Shown: positions 12,362-25,427, numbered from the stretch's first letter. The stretch is 64,000 nt of DNA from Protea cynaroides (GCA_028583415.1 CM053275.1:88840278-88904277), one strand, 5' to 3'. Numbers and translations: made by a program. The notes: a model not told the origin generated them from the letters alone.

Positions 12362-15300
12362 TGTGAGGACAATGGATTTTCAATGATCCTTCACGAAATC
12401 AAAATAGGCTCTCGCCTTGGTTACTTGGGCTCATCCATGCCAATGGATGGAGTAAAATATGCAGTCGCCACCTAGATAAGGTCTAGGACCTATAAATGGC
12501 TTCTCACTTGGAAAGACACTATGACTCATGCTCAATGGATTGGCTTCTAGTCTTACCAGAGAAGGGTAAGTGTCAAGTTACGAGTTGGGAAGGTGTTAGG
12601 CACCCAACTCACCCAGTCAATGGACCGGTCTCCTTCTGTCCTATCCTTTCCTACATTCTTGAAACTTATATATGTTCAGGTCGTTCAATTTAGCCTAACT
12701 AGGCAAATGGGGAACCCTAGACCAAGTTTCTAAGTTGTTCTAACTTAGGGTGCCGCCACATATGCTTGAAAAATAAAATATAAGTCAACAGACAATAAAT
12801 GGATCAATGAACAAATGAATGGATAAAAAAATAAAATAATCATGAATAAGCAAATAATAAATTAAAAGAATGAAAAACACAGAAAATACAACAAATGATG
12901 GATGACCGAGCTCGAAATCAAGCTGCCTACGTATCCCTGTGCGGCCGGAATCAGGCCAAACGTAGTTCGTGCGGGGTTGTGGTTGTGTGTGAGGTGCTCC
13001 CTTGACAAAGGAAGCACGAGTGACCGTGCGCGAAGGGTGAACTACTCAGTGTTCTCTCCACTTCCCGCTGCCTACGTATCTCCTTAGAGAATCAGGTCAA
13101 ACGTAGTTCCCAAAAGTTAATGGGCTGCTGGACCCCACATAGCATTACTGAAGAGGTGCTCGGACCTCAGCTCCCCGCACTTAGCAAGGCATCACTCAAG
13201 AGGTACTTGGACCTCGACTCCTCGCACTCGGCAAGGCATCACTCAAGAGGTACTCGGACCTCAGCTCCCCGCACTCGACAAGGGTAAAGTAACATTCTGA
13301 AAGTGACTGGTCCACAGACCAACTCCCAAACATGGGAGACGAAATGCCCTCAGGCCATAAATGAACGATGACTAGGTTGGAGATCAAACATGATCCCAAT
13401 CGTCGCCTGACACATGAAGACACAACACAATTTTTGTATTTCTTTTTCTTTCTTTTCTTGTATTTTTGTTTTCTTTCTTTTTTTCTTTTTCTTTGTAAAG
13501 GGGGAAAACATGGGATCAATCTTAATGGTCGAGCGGGCCCACGACCTAGGCAGGGCCCACACTAATCGGCATAGGATTTGAGAATCCCAGCAAGAATGGA
13601 CTCATTGGAGTCACCCTAAAGTTTCACACCAGTGGGGGAGGGGACTCTCACACTCAAATCAAGCACGATAATATATTTTAAGCATGTGGGCATCTGTATA
13701 TAAAACCAGCTTACTTAAGCTAAATATGTATGGAAATATAACATTGGATAAGCCCAGGCATGTAATTTATATCAACATGAAAACATATAATGAAACGCCA
13801 AGCAAACCCCACATATGACAAACATTCAGCATGGAAGATTCAAGCACAAGTTGGTTCAGTTCATGAAATTTAAACAAAGCAATGATGAGCCTAACACATG
13901 ATATCTGATTCATGATAAAATAACTATACAAGATACATGGCTCCAGATTCCAACATTTAACCACCTAAACAGCAAGCATGGGAAATTGGCAAGGGCAACT
14001 TATGCCATTCTAATAAACCAACAAAGCCAAATTCAATTCAAATCAGCAAGCCGACATCAAGAAATTTCTGGAATTAGAATTGTTGAACTAATGAAAGCAA
14101 TCCTGATGATGGCCAAAGTTAAAGTTGCTTTAACAAAGAGTGAGTGGTCCAGCAAGCAAAATAAGTCACGGAAGACATGAGAAAACCAGATTTGCATCAT
14201 CAAAGATGAAATTGGATAAAGCATTGGAACTTGAGCAAAAAAGTTGAACCAGATTTAAATACTCAATTAAACCAAACTAGGCAGGGAAATGGACCTCTGC
14301 CAAAACCAGTTTCATATCATTAGATCAAACCAGTTTATGGCATTAAACCGACTCAGGTTATATTAGGACCCAAGGCAAGGAAACAAACCAAGTAATGAAA
14401 ATTAGAACTAATGAAATTAAGATGATAAGAATACCTGAATAACAACTTCAGAAATTACGTGTCATAGTGTCGGATTTGACTGGTAGGAGGAATACTTCCG
14501 TGAATGATGAAGCAATACTCGATTGCGAATAGGAGAGACACGGGAGCCCTCTATTTCTTTTCCTTATTTCCTGGCCGCCTCCTCCTTTTTCTGCGATGCT
14601 CTCTCACAGCTCCTTTCTCTCTCTCTATTTTGGTTCTCTCTGTTTTTTTCTCCCTCTCTGCCTTCCCTTCTCTACTCTCACTCTCCTTCCAGCCGATGCC
14701 GCCTTCTTCTTCTTTTGCAATCTCACTTTCATTTCTCCTCTTTTCTGTTCTGAAATTATATCTCCCGCATTTCTTTCTTGCATAGCCACTATTCACTTTC
14801 TTCTTCTTCAGTGGCAGCCTTTTCTAATTTTTTGGTCTGCATCGCCTCTTTCTTCTTCAATTTTCTGCTCTTTTTTCTCAATCACTCTTTCCCTCTTTCG
14901 ATAGCCACCATGCCTCAATAGTTCATTTCTTCTCCTTGCTCACTTCTTCTTCCTCTCGTTTCAGCCGCTGCCTTCCTTCCTTTTCTCAGCTTCCTTCTTC
15001 TTTTTAGATTCAACCCCCTTTCTCTTAGTCCATTTCTCTCGCAGCCATCTCTCTACTCCCTCACCCCGAAAGACCAAAAATCAGGTGACTACGAAGGAGG
15101 TTCAGCTTTCCCTTTGTGGCTTTCAATCCTCTTCTTCGAATTTTCTGCAACTTCTCTTTCTTCTTTTCCTCTCTAGCCGCCTCTCCTCTTTTTTTCCAGC
15201 AGTCGAGACCAACCTCCCCCCTTTACCGCCAGTGATCTCCTTTACAGATTCCACCTCCAAAAAAAAAACCTTTGATTTAGGGTTTACGGTGGGTTGTATT

Positions 15301-15838
15301 CCCACCAAGAAAAAAAAAACTAATTTTTCCCAAATTGCCCCCCTCAAATTCTCTCATTCCTCCATCTCACTGACCCAAGCCCAACCATGACCTAACCCAT
15401 TAAACTAAACCTATTGACCTTAGTTCTAAACCCAATTAAAAATCACATCCTAAAACCCAAGGCTAAGAACCCAAGCCCATTTTAGAAAACAAAAACAATA
15501 ATAAACCTAAGCCCACTAAACTAAAACCTATTGACATTTAATCTAAACCCAATTAAAAATCACATCCTAAAACCCAAGGCTAAGAACCCAAGCCCATTTT
15601 AGAAAACAAAAACAATCATAAACCTAAGCCCACTAAACTAAAACCTATTGACATTTAATCTAAATCCAGCCAAAGCCTATTGTCCTATATCCTAAACACA
15701 AGCCTAACCCTAAGCCCAAACTAAGTCAACCATTTTTTCTTTTTTCATAATAATCAAAAATGATAGGAAAATTCTAACATGACCTAAAAATGAAAAAAAT
15801 GTCCTTGATAAGAAATGGGCCAAAATGGGGGTCTTACA
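12362..15838 (-). repeat. Left LTR of the nested pair
   Basis: About 3.48 kb. The first 1.2 kb (12362-13560) is close to 16403-17475 and contains the words CTGCCTACGTATC and AATCAGGCCAAACGTAGTTC, found in several plant gypsy LTRs. A pyrimidine-rich block spans 14530-15200. An imperfect tandem repeat of about 117 bp occurs at 15418-15660. Open frames in the pyrimidine block are low-complexity and not gene-like. Confidence 0.75.
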
Positions 15839-16402
15839 GAATGCATGATAGGTGGTTATAGGACAGACAAGGCTTCCTTGACAGGATGCAAAATATACCT
15901 ATCACCCGTATAAACCGAATGAGTCACAGGTACGAGCATCCTTTATATACCCGAAGGTACTAGATCAAGGTTGTGGCTTCGTCGGAGGGCTGCCCAAAAT
16001 ATTCATAATGGGTCCGTTCCAACTAACCACATGGATTGGTTGATCTCATCCTTACAAATGTAATGCAAGATGCAAAAATGGAAATTAACAAACAAGTATT
16101 TACAGCCACCTAGCATCCAAGTATTTACAGCAACTACAAAACAAATATTTACAACATGCTATATACAGGTGTTTACAACAGACTAAACCACAGGTATTTA
16201 CAAGAAACCAAGATACATGTATTTACAAGAAACTAACAAGTATCTATAAGAAACTACACAAGTATCTACAATATGATAACTTCAAAGTATTTACCTCAAT
16301 CACCATACATGATACAACACATCAACCTAAACATACAAGAGGGGAAAGGAAAGGAAAGGACAGAATTCGGAGTCTGACATGATTCCCCAGCGGAGTCGCC
16401 AC
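15839..16402 (-). other. Internal remnant with primer-binding site
   Basis: This 564-bp spacer has no coding capacity. Positions 16384-16401 read TCCCCAGCGGAGTCGCCA on +. In element orientation this is a TGG-starting primer site one base inside the right LTR, so the right LTR is a genuine 5' LTR. Nothing like a polypurine tract abuts the left LTR, consistent with a deletion or recombination junction. Confidence 0.65.
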
Positions 16403-19400
16403 TGTGAGGACAATGGATTTTCAATAATCCTTCACGAAATCAAAATAGGCTCTCGCCTTGGTTACGTGGGCTCATCCACGCCAATGGATGGAGTAAAATA
16501 TGGAGTCGCCACCTAGGACCTATAAATGGCTTCTCACTTGGAAAGACACTATGACTCATGCTCAATGGATTGGCTTCTAGTTTTACCAAAGAAGGGTAAG
16601 TGTCAAGTTACGAGTTGGGAAGATGTTAGGCACCCAACTCGCCCGGTCAATGGACCGGTCTCCTTCTGTCCTATCCTTTCCTACATTCTTGAAACTTATG
16701 TATGTTCAGGTCGTTCAATTTAGCCTAACTAAGCAAATGGGAAACCCTAGACCAAGTTTCTAAGTTGTTCTAACTTAGGGTGCCGCTACATAAGCTTGAA
16801 AAATAAAATATAAGTCAACAGACAATAAATGGATCAATGAACAAATGAATGGATAAAAAAATGAAATAATCACGAATAAACAAATAATAAATTAAAATAA
16901 TGAATAACACAGAAAATACAACAAATGATGGATGACCGAGCTCGAGATCAAGCTGCCTACGTATCCCTATGCGGCGGGAATCAGGCCAAACGTAGTTCGT
17001 GCGGGGTTGTGGTTGTGTGTGAGGTGCTCTCTTGACAAAGGAAGCACGCGTGACCGTGCTCGAAGGGTGAACTACTCAGAGTTCTCTCCACTTCCCGCTG
17101 CCTACGTATCTCCTTAGAGAATCAGGTCAAACGTAGTTCCCAATAATTAACGGGTTGTTGGATCCCGAACAGCATCAATCAAGAAGTACTCGGACCTCGG
17201 CTCCCCGTACTCGGCAAGGGTGAACTAGATTTTAAAAACTGTCCGCAAACCAACTCCCAAACATGGGAGACGAAATGCCCTCAGGCCATAGACAAAACTG
17301 GGTAATGGTAGGTTGGAGATCAAACATGATCCCAACCGTCGCTTGAAACAGGCAAACATGGATTTTTTTTCTTTCCTTTCTTTTTTTTTTTGTATTTTTC
17401 TTTTTCTTTGGAAAGGGGAAAACATGAGACCAACCCTAATGGTCGAGCAGGCCCACGACCTAGGCGGGGCCCACATTGGTCAACATGGGGTTTACAGTTC
17501 TCATAAGATAGTGGACACCAGATGATAAGGTAAACATGTGCTTGAAGCATCCACACAAATGAAGAACATCAAGCATTGTATAGGATTACGGCCCATATGT
17601 ACAAAATACGCACGGATTTACAGTTCATGGATTATGGACAGCAAACATGGCGAGGGATTGCAACAAAAAAACATATAATATTGAGTGACAGCAAGACGGT
17701 GGGGGTTACATTCAAACAAGAAAGATCATATCAAAAATTTCATGTTGGTTTCTAGCATAACCAAAACAAAACAAGACGTAGGACTCCACCCATTATACAA
17801 ACTCTATTGTAAAAAGAGAAAAAAGAAAGGTAACAATGGAACCAAGCCAACACAAACAGACTCAACCTAACAAATAAACTCAATTAAAAACAGTCCCAAT
17901 CCCCAACCAAATCAGCTCTGCCATTAAAAGAGACCAATCCCCATCAAAACCAGATTTTGACCATGAGAAATGAAACAACCCAATCCACCCGGATTTGCCA
18001 AGAATGAAAATCAAACCAAATTCGAACATAAAGAACCGATTCAGTCCCAAACAAAAACCAGACTAGGTTAAACATAATAATCAAGTATGTTCCACTCAAC
18101 AGATTTAACCATAATGCCAACCAATTAGACTAGTTTGATATAAGGGATTAACTCAACACGATCTGGACTGGCCCCAAGTCAAACCAGTTCCAACCGGATT
18201 CTCCAAATTGAATTTAAAAAATGCTTCCAAGATCAAAATCCCCTTAGTCAAGGAACCCAACAGTGACAAAATAAACAACAAGGATATATTTCAGCAAGAA
18301 GATTCCATAGACACGGCAAGCAATGAGATAAAATAAGGGGGGAAAACACAGCAAGACCCTAGCCGAATGCATTACTATAACTTTATGAGCATCCACCTGG
18401 TTAGAAAACACTAAACAACCATGACATTTGTCTCCTCTCCAAATCATAAAAATGAAACTAAAGTCATGCACTCATCTCAACATTAGACACATGTCCTCTT
18501 GAACAAAACCTTCAAAACTAACACAGTCAATAATATCCTACTCAAACACTTTAACCCCCACATAAAGATTTCAAATCCTCAAATCAGATCAAGTTGCTGC
18601 AATGTAAAAGAAAAGGCAACCGGAACCTAAAGTCACCAAGAAGCCATAATAAAACTAAACAAAATAAACAAAACCAATTTATTCAAAAACCAACTCTAAT
18701 TGAATCAAAACCTTATTAGAAAACTAGTGAAACAAACCTGCACGGAACATCCATCCTACTAGCCAAATCTGATCTTGAGAAGAAAAGACAGAAAAATGGA
18801 AAAGAAAACAGACCAAACCAAACACCTAACCTACAGAAATCACACTCCATGGAGAAAAACGAAGGGGGGAAGATGGAACAGAGATTCAAGGGGATACAAT
18901 ATACAAGTGAATAACCAAAATAAACCATGGATGGAGGAGAAGTCACCTGAACCGAAATTAATAGTCGGTTGGAGAGCCAATGAATTCAGCCGATCAAATT
19001 TTCAGGTTCTAGCTGCAACTCGTTCGTCTTCCTCCTGCGGCATCCATTATCATTTTCTCTGTGCTTCTGTGCCTCTTCTCACAGCTACTTCCTTCTTTTT
19101 TTCTTTTGATTTTCTGCACAGTAGCTGCCGCCTCTTCTTCCTCAATTCCTCTCCCTCTATACTCTCTCACGAATCCAACCCCCTTTACCAAAATGAAAAA
19201 AACCCTCCGATTTCTCTCATTCTTCTCCTCTAGCCGTGGCTTTCTTTCCTCTTCTTCGAATTTTCTGCAGCTTCACTTTCTTTCTTTTCCTCTCTAGCCG
19301 CCTCTCCTATACTCTCTCACGAATCCAAAGTCCTCTCACTCCCGCTTTCACTTCTCTCCATGAGCTGCCGCCGAAGCTCTTTCCCCTTCTTTTCCTCAAT

Positions 19401-19992
19401 CTCTCCCTGATTTCTCTCTTTCTTCTCACTCATTTCTCTCTCCCTTGCTCCACTTCTCTTTGTTCTCCCCTCAGAATCACGAACCTTATTTCTTTATGAT
19501 TTTCTAAGGTTTTTCTAACCCCTAATCTAAAGACCAAGATACCCTCCACTTGATCTCCTTTCTAGATGATCGAACCTAACATATATAATAAAATAAAATA
19601 AAACTATTACGCAATCAATATCTTAAGCCCAAATCCAAGCCATTAGTCTAAGTACTTGTTGACACTTAATCTAAACCCAGTCCAAACTCATTGTTCTATA
19701 TCTTAAACACAAACCTAAACTAAACCCAGGCCAAACCCATTATTCTATATCCTAAACACAAACCTAAACTAAACTCAGCCTAAACCCATTGTTCTATATC
19801 CTAAACACAAACTAAATCAACATTTTTTTCTTTTTTCTTTTTTTTTTTTTGAATTTTTTAGATTTTTTCCTATTTTTAATGATTCTTCCATTTTTTTTTC
19901 ATAACAACCTAAAATAATAGGAAAATTCTAACATGACCTTAAAATAACAAAAATACCCTTGATAAGAAATGAGCCAAAATGGGGGTCTTACA
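16403..19992 (-). repeat. Right LTR of the nested pair
   Basis: About 3.59 kb. The outer 1.1 kb and the last 70 bp match the left LTR, but 17480-18950 does not align with the left copy by eye. A pyrimidine-rich block at 19000-19500 parallels that of the left LTR. Repeated CTAAACCCA-type words occur at 19660-19810. It is followed directly by the chromovirus RNase H frame. Confidence 0.75.
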
Positions 19993-21018
19993 GATGTCCT
20001 GCTTGAACAGGACGCCACCAATCCCAGTGCCAGAGGTATCACATTGCACTTCAAAGACTTTGGAGAAATCAGGGAGACGTAGAACGGGTGATTCAGTCAT
20101 CAACTTTTTTATTTCTACAAAAGCCTTAGTAGCTCCTTTAGTCCACTGGAACTCCCTTTTTTTTATGCAATCAGTGATGGGAGCCATGATGACACTAAAC
20201 CGTTGGATGAACCGCCTATAAAAGGTTGCTAAGCCGTGAAGACTTCGCACTTCATGGGTGTTAGTCGGTTCATGCCATTCAATAATTGCTTTTATTTTCT
20301 CAAGATCCACAGATATTCCTTGTTCTGAAACAATAAATCCTAAGAAAATGACTTGATCACTCATAAAGGTATACTTCTTTAAATTTACATAAAGTTTTTC
20401 ATTCAAAAGTGTTTGAAAAACTTGACGTAAGTGATCTAGGTGAGTAGTTTGTGTTTTACTGAATATGAGGATATCATCAAAGTAAACCACTAAGAACTTG
20501 CCATTATATGGTCGTAGGACCTGATTCATAATTCTCATAAATGTACTAGGTGCATTGGTCAAACCAAAAGGCATGACAAGCCACTCATACAGACCATCCT
20601 TTGTTTTGAAGGCAGTCTTCCACTCATCACCAGGTCTAACCCGAATTTGGTGATACCCACTCTTAAGGTCAATCTTGGAAAAGATTTTCGCTCCAGCCAT
20701 CATGTCTAGCATGTCATCAAATCTAGGTATAAGAAACCTATACTTAACGGTGATTTTGTTGATGGCTCTACTGTCAATACACATACACCAAGTTCCATCT
20801 TTCTTGGGTGTAAGTAGAGCAGGTACCCCACAGGGGCTAAGACTCTCTCTAATGAATCCCTTCTCAAGTAGCTCATCTACTTGTCTTTTAAGTTCGGCAT
20901 GTTCCTTAGGATTCATCCTATAATGGGGCAAGTTTGGCAGTGAAGACCCTGGAACCAAATCGATAACATGTTGAATGTCACGCATAGGTGGTAGTTCGGT
21001 TAGTTCATCAGGAAACAA
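19993..21018 (-). pseudogene. Chromovirus reverse transcriptase and start of RNase H
   Basis: A long uninterrupted minus-strand frame. It has the approach motif LPHYRMNPKEHAELKRQ, then GVPALLTPKKDG, SKIDLKSGYHQIR, FGLTNAPSTFMRIM and the catalytic VVYFDDILIFS (YxDD box). It continues through the thumb and connection to FEVQCDTSGTGIGGVLFKQD, the first RNase H strand. The frame is then cut by the nested LTR at 19992; the track ORF continues a few codons into foreign sequence. This is the best preserved part of the element, which is inactive overall. Confidence 0.92.
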
Positions 21019-21573
21019 CTGCTCAAACTTTTTCAGGAGGGGTTGAACTTCTTTATGAGCCTCAACAAATGGATTGGGCAGTTATTTGTTAACTTGTGTG
21101 GCTACTAAAACATAAATAACCCCGGTGTCCTCACACTATTTTTCGAACTGTTTTGAATTCATGATGTTGAGTGTTTTCGAAGGGGTGTTCTTGGATGTGC
21201 TTCCCTTATGTTATGGGGCTTTTATCTCCTTTGGGGGACTAGGAAACAATTTGATTTTCTTACCTTTAAACTCAAAGACATAAGTATTAGCCCTCCCAAA
21301 ATTAGTGATATCTCGGTCATATATCCAAGGTCTACCAAGGATTATGTGAGCAACATCCATCTCTAAGACATCACACCACACCTTATCTTCATATCATGCG
21401 AAATGCAAGGGGACTAAACACCTTAAAGTGACGGAAATTGTAGATTGGTCAACCCATGCAACCTTGTAAGGCTTCGGATGTGCTTTTGGTTTGAGCCCCA
21501 TTCTCGTTACAGCATTTTTGGACACGACGTTCATGCAACTACCACTATCAATGACGACACGACAATTCTTACC
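21019..21573 (-). pseudogene. Chromovirus aspartic protease region
   Basis: On the minus strand VIDSGSCMNVVSKNAV holds the D-S-G catalytic motif. It is followed by PYKVAWVDQSTISVT and, after one in-frame TGA, by MDVAHIILGRPWIYDRD, the conserved ILGRPW block of Ty3/gypsy proteases. Several stops show decay. It lies between the zinc knuckle and the reverse transcriptase, as expected. Confidence 0.8.
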
Positions 21574-22193
21574 CTAATGACAAGTGTAAGTAATGAAGAT
21601 ATTGGTGCACCGCCAATCATCATTATTCTTGGGTTGCGACATCATACAACAGACAACTCCTAGCCTAGAGATATCTATTACATCGTCCTCATCCAAAATA
21701 ATCTCATGATTGTTCTTGGGGTGTGACACAATACAACGGACAACTCCTAGCCTAGAGACATCTGCCATTTCATCATCCTCATCCGACATAGTATCATCAG
21801 GTCTATGCTCCTCGTACTCACCTTCTTGGGTATCCTCTAGAGTAGGCTCTTCATACTCTGGTTCACCCACATACAAGTTTCGGTTTGGGCACTCCCTAGC
21901 AAAATGACCATAACCTTTACATTTGAAACATTGTGCTTGGCCACTCTTTTTGGGTGCTTCTCCCAAAATGCATTTACCCTTATTGTCAAGTGGGCATGTT
22001 AGGGGTATAAGTATTTGAAAGTGGCTTTCGGAAGTTAGACTCCCCAGATGGGAATCCGCTTTTCTTCTGTGGTGTGAACTTCATAGTCCCTTATAATTCT
22101 AGTGTTATACGGAAGGCTTGAGGGACGTTTCTAACTAGGTGAGGTGCTAGGCGTAACTGGATGTTATGATTAAGTCCCGCAAGGAACCTAACT
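21574..22193 (-). pseudogene. Chromovirus gag, C-terminal part with CCHC zinc knuckle
   Basis: The minus strand continues the gag frame after the solo-LTR insertion (FLAGLNHNIQLRLAPHLVRN), runs into a stop, and then shows QCFKCKGYGHFARECPNR at about 21880-21932, a C-x2-C-x4-H-x4-C nucleic-acid-binding knuckle. An acidic spacer follows before the protease. Confidence 0.85.
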
Positions 22194-24522
22194 TGTCACA
22201 CCCCAATTCTGATCCAACCAAAATGGTGTGAGTGAACCGTCATTGAACCAACGGTTCACACCAGGATCTCGAATAGGCCGTGTCCACTCATACAAACCAT
22301 TACACATAACCACAATCAGAATATAAATATACAGCGGAATACTTTAAATAGAATGAACTGAGTATCTATTGATAATTTAAATAAATATCCAATTATCCGA
22401 ATTCAACACATAAAATAAATATCTATTACATCCCTTTAATATCAAACGAAAATAACCGAAACAAATAAACAAAAACCTGATCACAGGTACACGCAGAAAG
22501 GGCACTCGCATGAAGCGTCATGCTCGTCCTCTCCTGCCTGTACACTCAAAGCAGCAACATCACCATACGCCTGAGCGTTCACATAGTCGTCAATAGTGTA
22601 ACCTGCATCAATATCTAAAACAATGTGTACACAAAGGGTGAGCTCACAACTTAGCTCAGTAAGACAATCAGACAGTTTCACAATATTATGCATAAGTAAC
22701 AATCATTTTATGCTGTGGTTTTAAGTTTGCAATGTGCTATAGAAAGGTTTGGTGGCCCCCGTACCTCTATACACGAGTGTGTGGCACCTCATGGATCACA
22801 CCCCCATTGACCCACATGCACCCATCATGGAATAGAGATAGAGCTAAGATACCCTCGTACCTCCCCTGATAATCTACCCATACCAGTACCTAAGCCCCCT
22901 ATCGGCCGGGGCTCGCAAACCGGGCTCGCAACTAACAAATCCTATATGTCATCAATGTACGCTCTATCCCAAGACATGGCCATCTACGGCATAGAGATAG
23001 AGCTAAGGCATTCCCACACCTCCCCGATGCCCTATCCGCAACTAACCCACTAGGATAGAAACAATACGCAGGTAGACCCTATCCCAACATAACTCCCTAC
23101 GGCATAGAGATAAAGCTAAAACATCGTGGACAAGCCAGCGTCGACTCGGAGACCACAAGTGCCACATAACCATGGCCGGGCCAACATCAATATCGGAGAC
23201 CACCGTACCAAGACCTTCCCACGATGCCCCACCCGTACCAAACATGTTAAGACAAAAAAATAAAAAATTTTTTAATATTTTTATTATTTTTCCGACCGCC
23301 CCCCCCCCCCCCCCACCCACCAAACCAAAAAACTTTCCCATCCCCCCCTTCCCCTCCTATCAAAAAAAATTATAAATAATAAAATTAATTGTTTGTTTTT
23401 TTTAAAACCCCACATCCCCCCCATATAATTTTTAATTTTTTTTTCTCTTCCTTTTTTTTTTTTTTTTTTTTTTTTTTTCCCCCCTTCTTTTCTTTTTTTT
23501 TTTTCTTTTCCCCCCGCCACAATCAAACCAAAAAAACAAAACCCCTAAAATTTATTGGGGTTTCTTATTAGTATTTTTCTTAGGGTTTCATGTTGGTCGA
23601 AAACCAACAAAGTTACAAAATACCCTCACACGGAGGCACCGGTGGCATGTACGGTCGCAGCCTCTGTGGGGAAGACTGGCGACCGGTATGGTCAGCCGGT
23701 CCCCACAGACTAGCCTCCCGAGGGATACCGGTGGCAACATACCGGTCGCACTATGTGCAATCGGTATAGTCGATCGGTATGTCTCCGGAAGACCATACAT
23801 GGGTTTTCGACTGCCGTCGATCATCCTCCATGGATTTCCAAGGTTTCTCCTATCCATTCTAAGTCTAATCATTGAGTTAGAGTTATCCCCAACTCATTCA
23901 AGTTTCGTTTCGATGAATATCATCTCGAAACTCGAATCTAGGGTTTGACGGTAACTTAGGGTTTATTGGCCAATTTAGGGTTTTAGATCAATACCTACTT
24001 TGCATGGTATTGATCCACCCACACAACTAACATAGGATAAGAAGAATAGTTAAAACACTTACCGTTGACTGGCGTAGCATGAGCTTCGTCGAACGGTAAT
24101 GGCGGCACCTTCTTCTTCTTCCTAGCTCCTTCTCTTTTCCAACCTCTTTCTCTTCTCTAGGGTTTGTGAGAGACAATGGAATGGATTTGAGGAGGATCAA
24201 GGGTGTATTTATAGGCTAGATTTAGGGTTTAATAACCCTACTAGGATTAGGAAAGTCTTAGAATTCGAAATCAGGCAAGTGGGACCCTCAGAAGTCAATT
24301 TCCGGATTTTCACACTTAGCTGCGCAGACCTGACCGGTCGACCGGTACCAAGACCGGTACCATCGATCGGTCAACATAAAATTATGTTGATTCGATCGTC
24401 TTTGGTCCGATTTCATACCTGTTTGTCATCCGCTCGTCCCGTCTGGCCCGGTGATGATCGGAAGACCTGTCACGACATCAAAACCAAGGTTTAGACCGGG
24501 TTTACGGAGTACGGGTCTTACA
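22194..24522 (-). mobile_element. Solo LTR (copy B) inside chromovirus gag
   Basis: The 2329-bp unit begins TGTCACACCCC and ends GTCTTACA on +. Identical 5-bp TAACT duplications lie at 22189-22193 and 24523-24527. No second LTR, primer site or internal domain is present, so it is a solo LTR left by LTR-LTR recombination. It belongs to the family of 52524-54895, in opposite orientation; the TGTAAGACC..GTGTGACA ends recall Tekay/Del-type LTRs. It contains repeated ACCGGT words, a low-complexity C/T tract at 23280-23520 and the conserved frame at 22481-22614. Confidence 0.9.
22481..22614 (-). CDS. Conserved LTR-embedded terminal exon (copy B)
   Basis: On the minus strand a TTTTAG acceptor is followed by a frame that reads (D)IDAGYTIDDYVNAQAYGDV, then AALSVQAGEDEHDASCEC, PFCVYL and a stop. 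It aligns without gaps over about 40 codons to the same position in the other solo LTR (54501-54637), and both share the block EDEHDASCEC. Many differences are conservative (S/T, V/I, E/D, F/Y). I do not recognise the product. It could be a remnant of an LTR-encoded small protein, or a conserved regulatory block that happens to stay open. Confidence 0.4.
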
Positions 24523-24527
24523 TAACT

Positions 24528-25372
24528 AGTGTTTGATCAACATCGTCTCGAGTCTGGCTTCGGATTTTTAATTCGTTAAATTTAGCCATGTACTCAGTTA
24601 CAGACATCTTACCTTGCTTCAGGTTAGTCATGTCTTTAAGGAGTTGGTGCCTATAGGTGAGAGGTAGAAATTCCTGCTTAAGCCTTTCTTGCATCTCACG
24701 CCAAGTTGAGACAGACTCGTGTCCTAGATTTTCTTCTTGATATTCTAACTCAATCCAGAAATCCTGAGCAGCTCCAACGAGCTTCATCTTTGCAAACCTA
24801 AACTTAAGTTCTTCAAACAGCTCATAAAATTCAAAGCACCTATCCATTCGATTGATCCAGCCTACAAGAATCTTGGCATCTATTTGTCCATCATAGTCTG
24901 GAACATCTACTTTGATCATCCTCCTAACATCCACTCCTCTATCTCGATGTCCATAGTCATCATCATCTCCAGGAGGAGAGTGGTGTCTCTGACCTCGATA
25001 TCCTCGACCTCTAAATCCTCCTCTGTTCCTATCGTGGCCTTGACCGTGGAAATTGTCATCTACCCTATCATGGTCATCAATATAATCATGACGTCTATCG
25101 TTCCTAGGGTTTTTCGGAATAGTGTTGGGATTGTTCACTCTAGGTTCAATGTCGTGGCCATTTTGACCTTGCTGCCCATTAGCATTCTGATTGATTGTTT
25201 CAAGGGCAGTAAGTCTATCGGAGAGGGCTTGGATACTTTGGACCATGAGTTGGAGACTGGATGCCAACACTTCATTATTAGCTTTTAATATCTCTTGTAA
25301 TTGCTCAAATGTTATAGAGGTATTGGATGGGTTCGACATATTTTTGTAATTTTTACCACTCCTAGTGGACAT
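24528..25372 (-). pseudogene. Chromovirus gag, N-terminal part
   Basis: The minus-strand frame starts at 25372 with MSTRSGKNYKN and includes a heptad-like segment (residues about 20-60). An Arg/Gly/Asp/His-rich linker follows, then the plant retrotransposon gag core with DVPDYDGQIDAKILVGWINR, FAKMKLVGAAQDFW, LKQEFLPLTYRHQLLKDMTN and MSVTEYMAKFNELKIR. The frame is interrupted at 24527 by the solo LTR and resumes at 22193. Confidence 0.88.
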
Positions 25373-25427
25373 ACAAGATTGACTCTACTAAGTATCCTAA
25401 CCAGTACCTAACGGACGCTCTAACCTA

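Larger units (their letters stand above)
12362..19992 (-). mobile_element. Pair of about 3.5-kb gypsy-type LTRs with a 564-bp internal remnant
   Basis: Two direct copies, 12362-15838 and 16403-19992, both begin TGTGAGGAC and end GTCTTACA on +, that is TGTAAGACC..CCTCACA in element orientation (minus). Only 564 bp separate them and no protein is encoded there. Flanking 5-mers are GTTGT and GATGT, not identical. Host sequence between VLFKQD (RNase H) and the integrase core is missing across the insertion. The LTR middles differ strongly. Together these suggest recombination between two different insertions rather than one intact element. Confidence 0.78.

Noticed and set aside
14504..15390. Several Ser/Leu/Phe-rich frames in CT-rich DNA
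   Set aside because: They are translations of a pyrimidine-rich tract inside an LTR, with no motif and overlapping frames on both strands.
24884..25288. 134-aa + strand frame rich in Ile/Val/Ser
   Set aside because: Antisense shadow of the gag frame, which has clear retrotransposon motifs.
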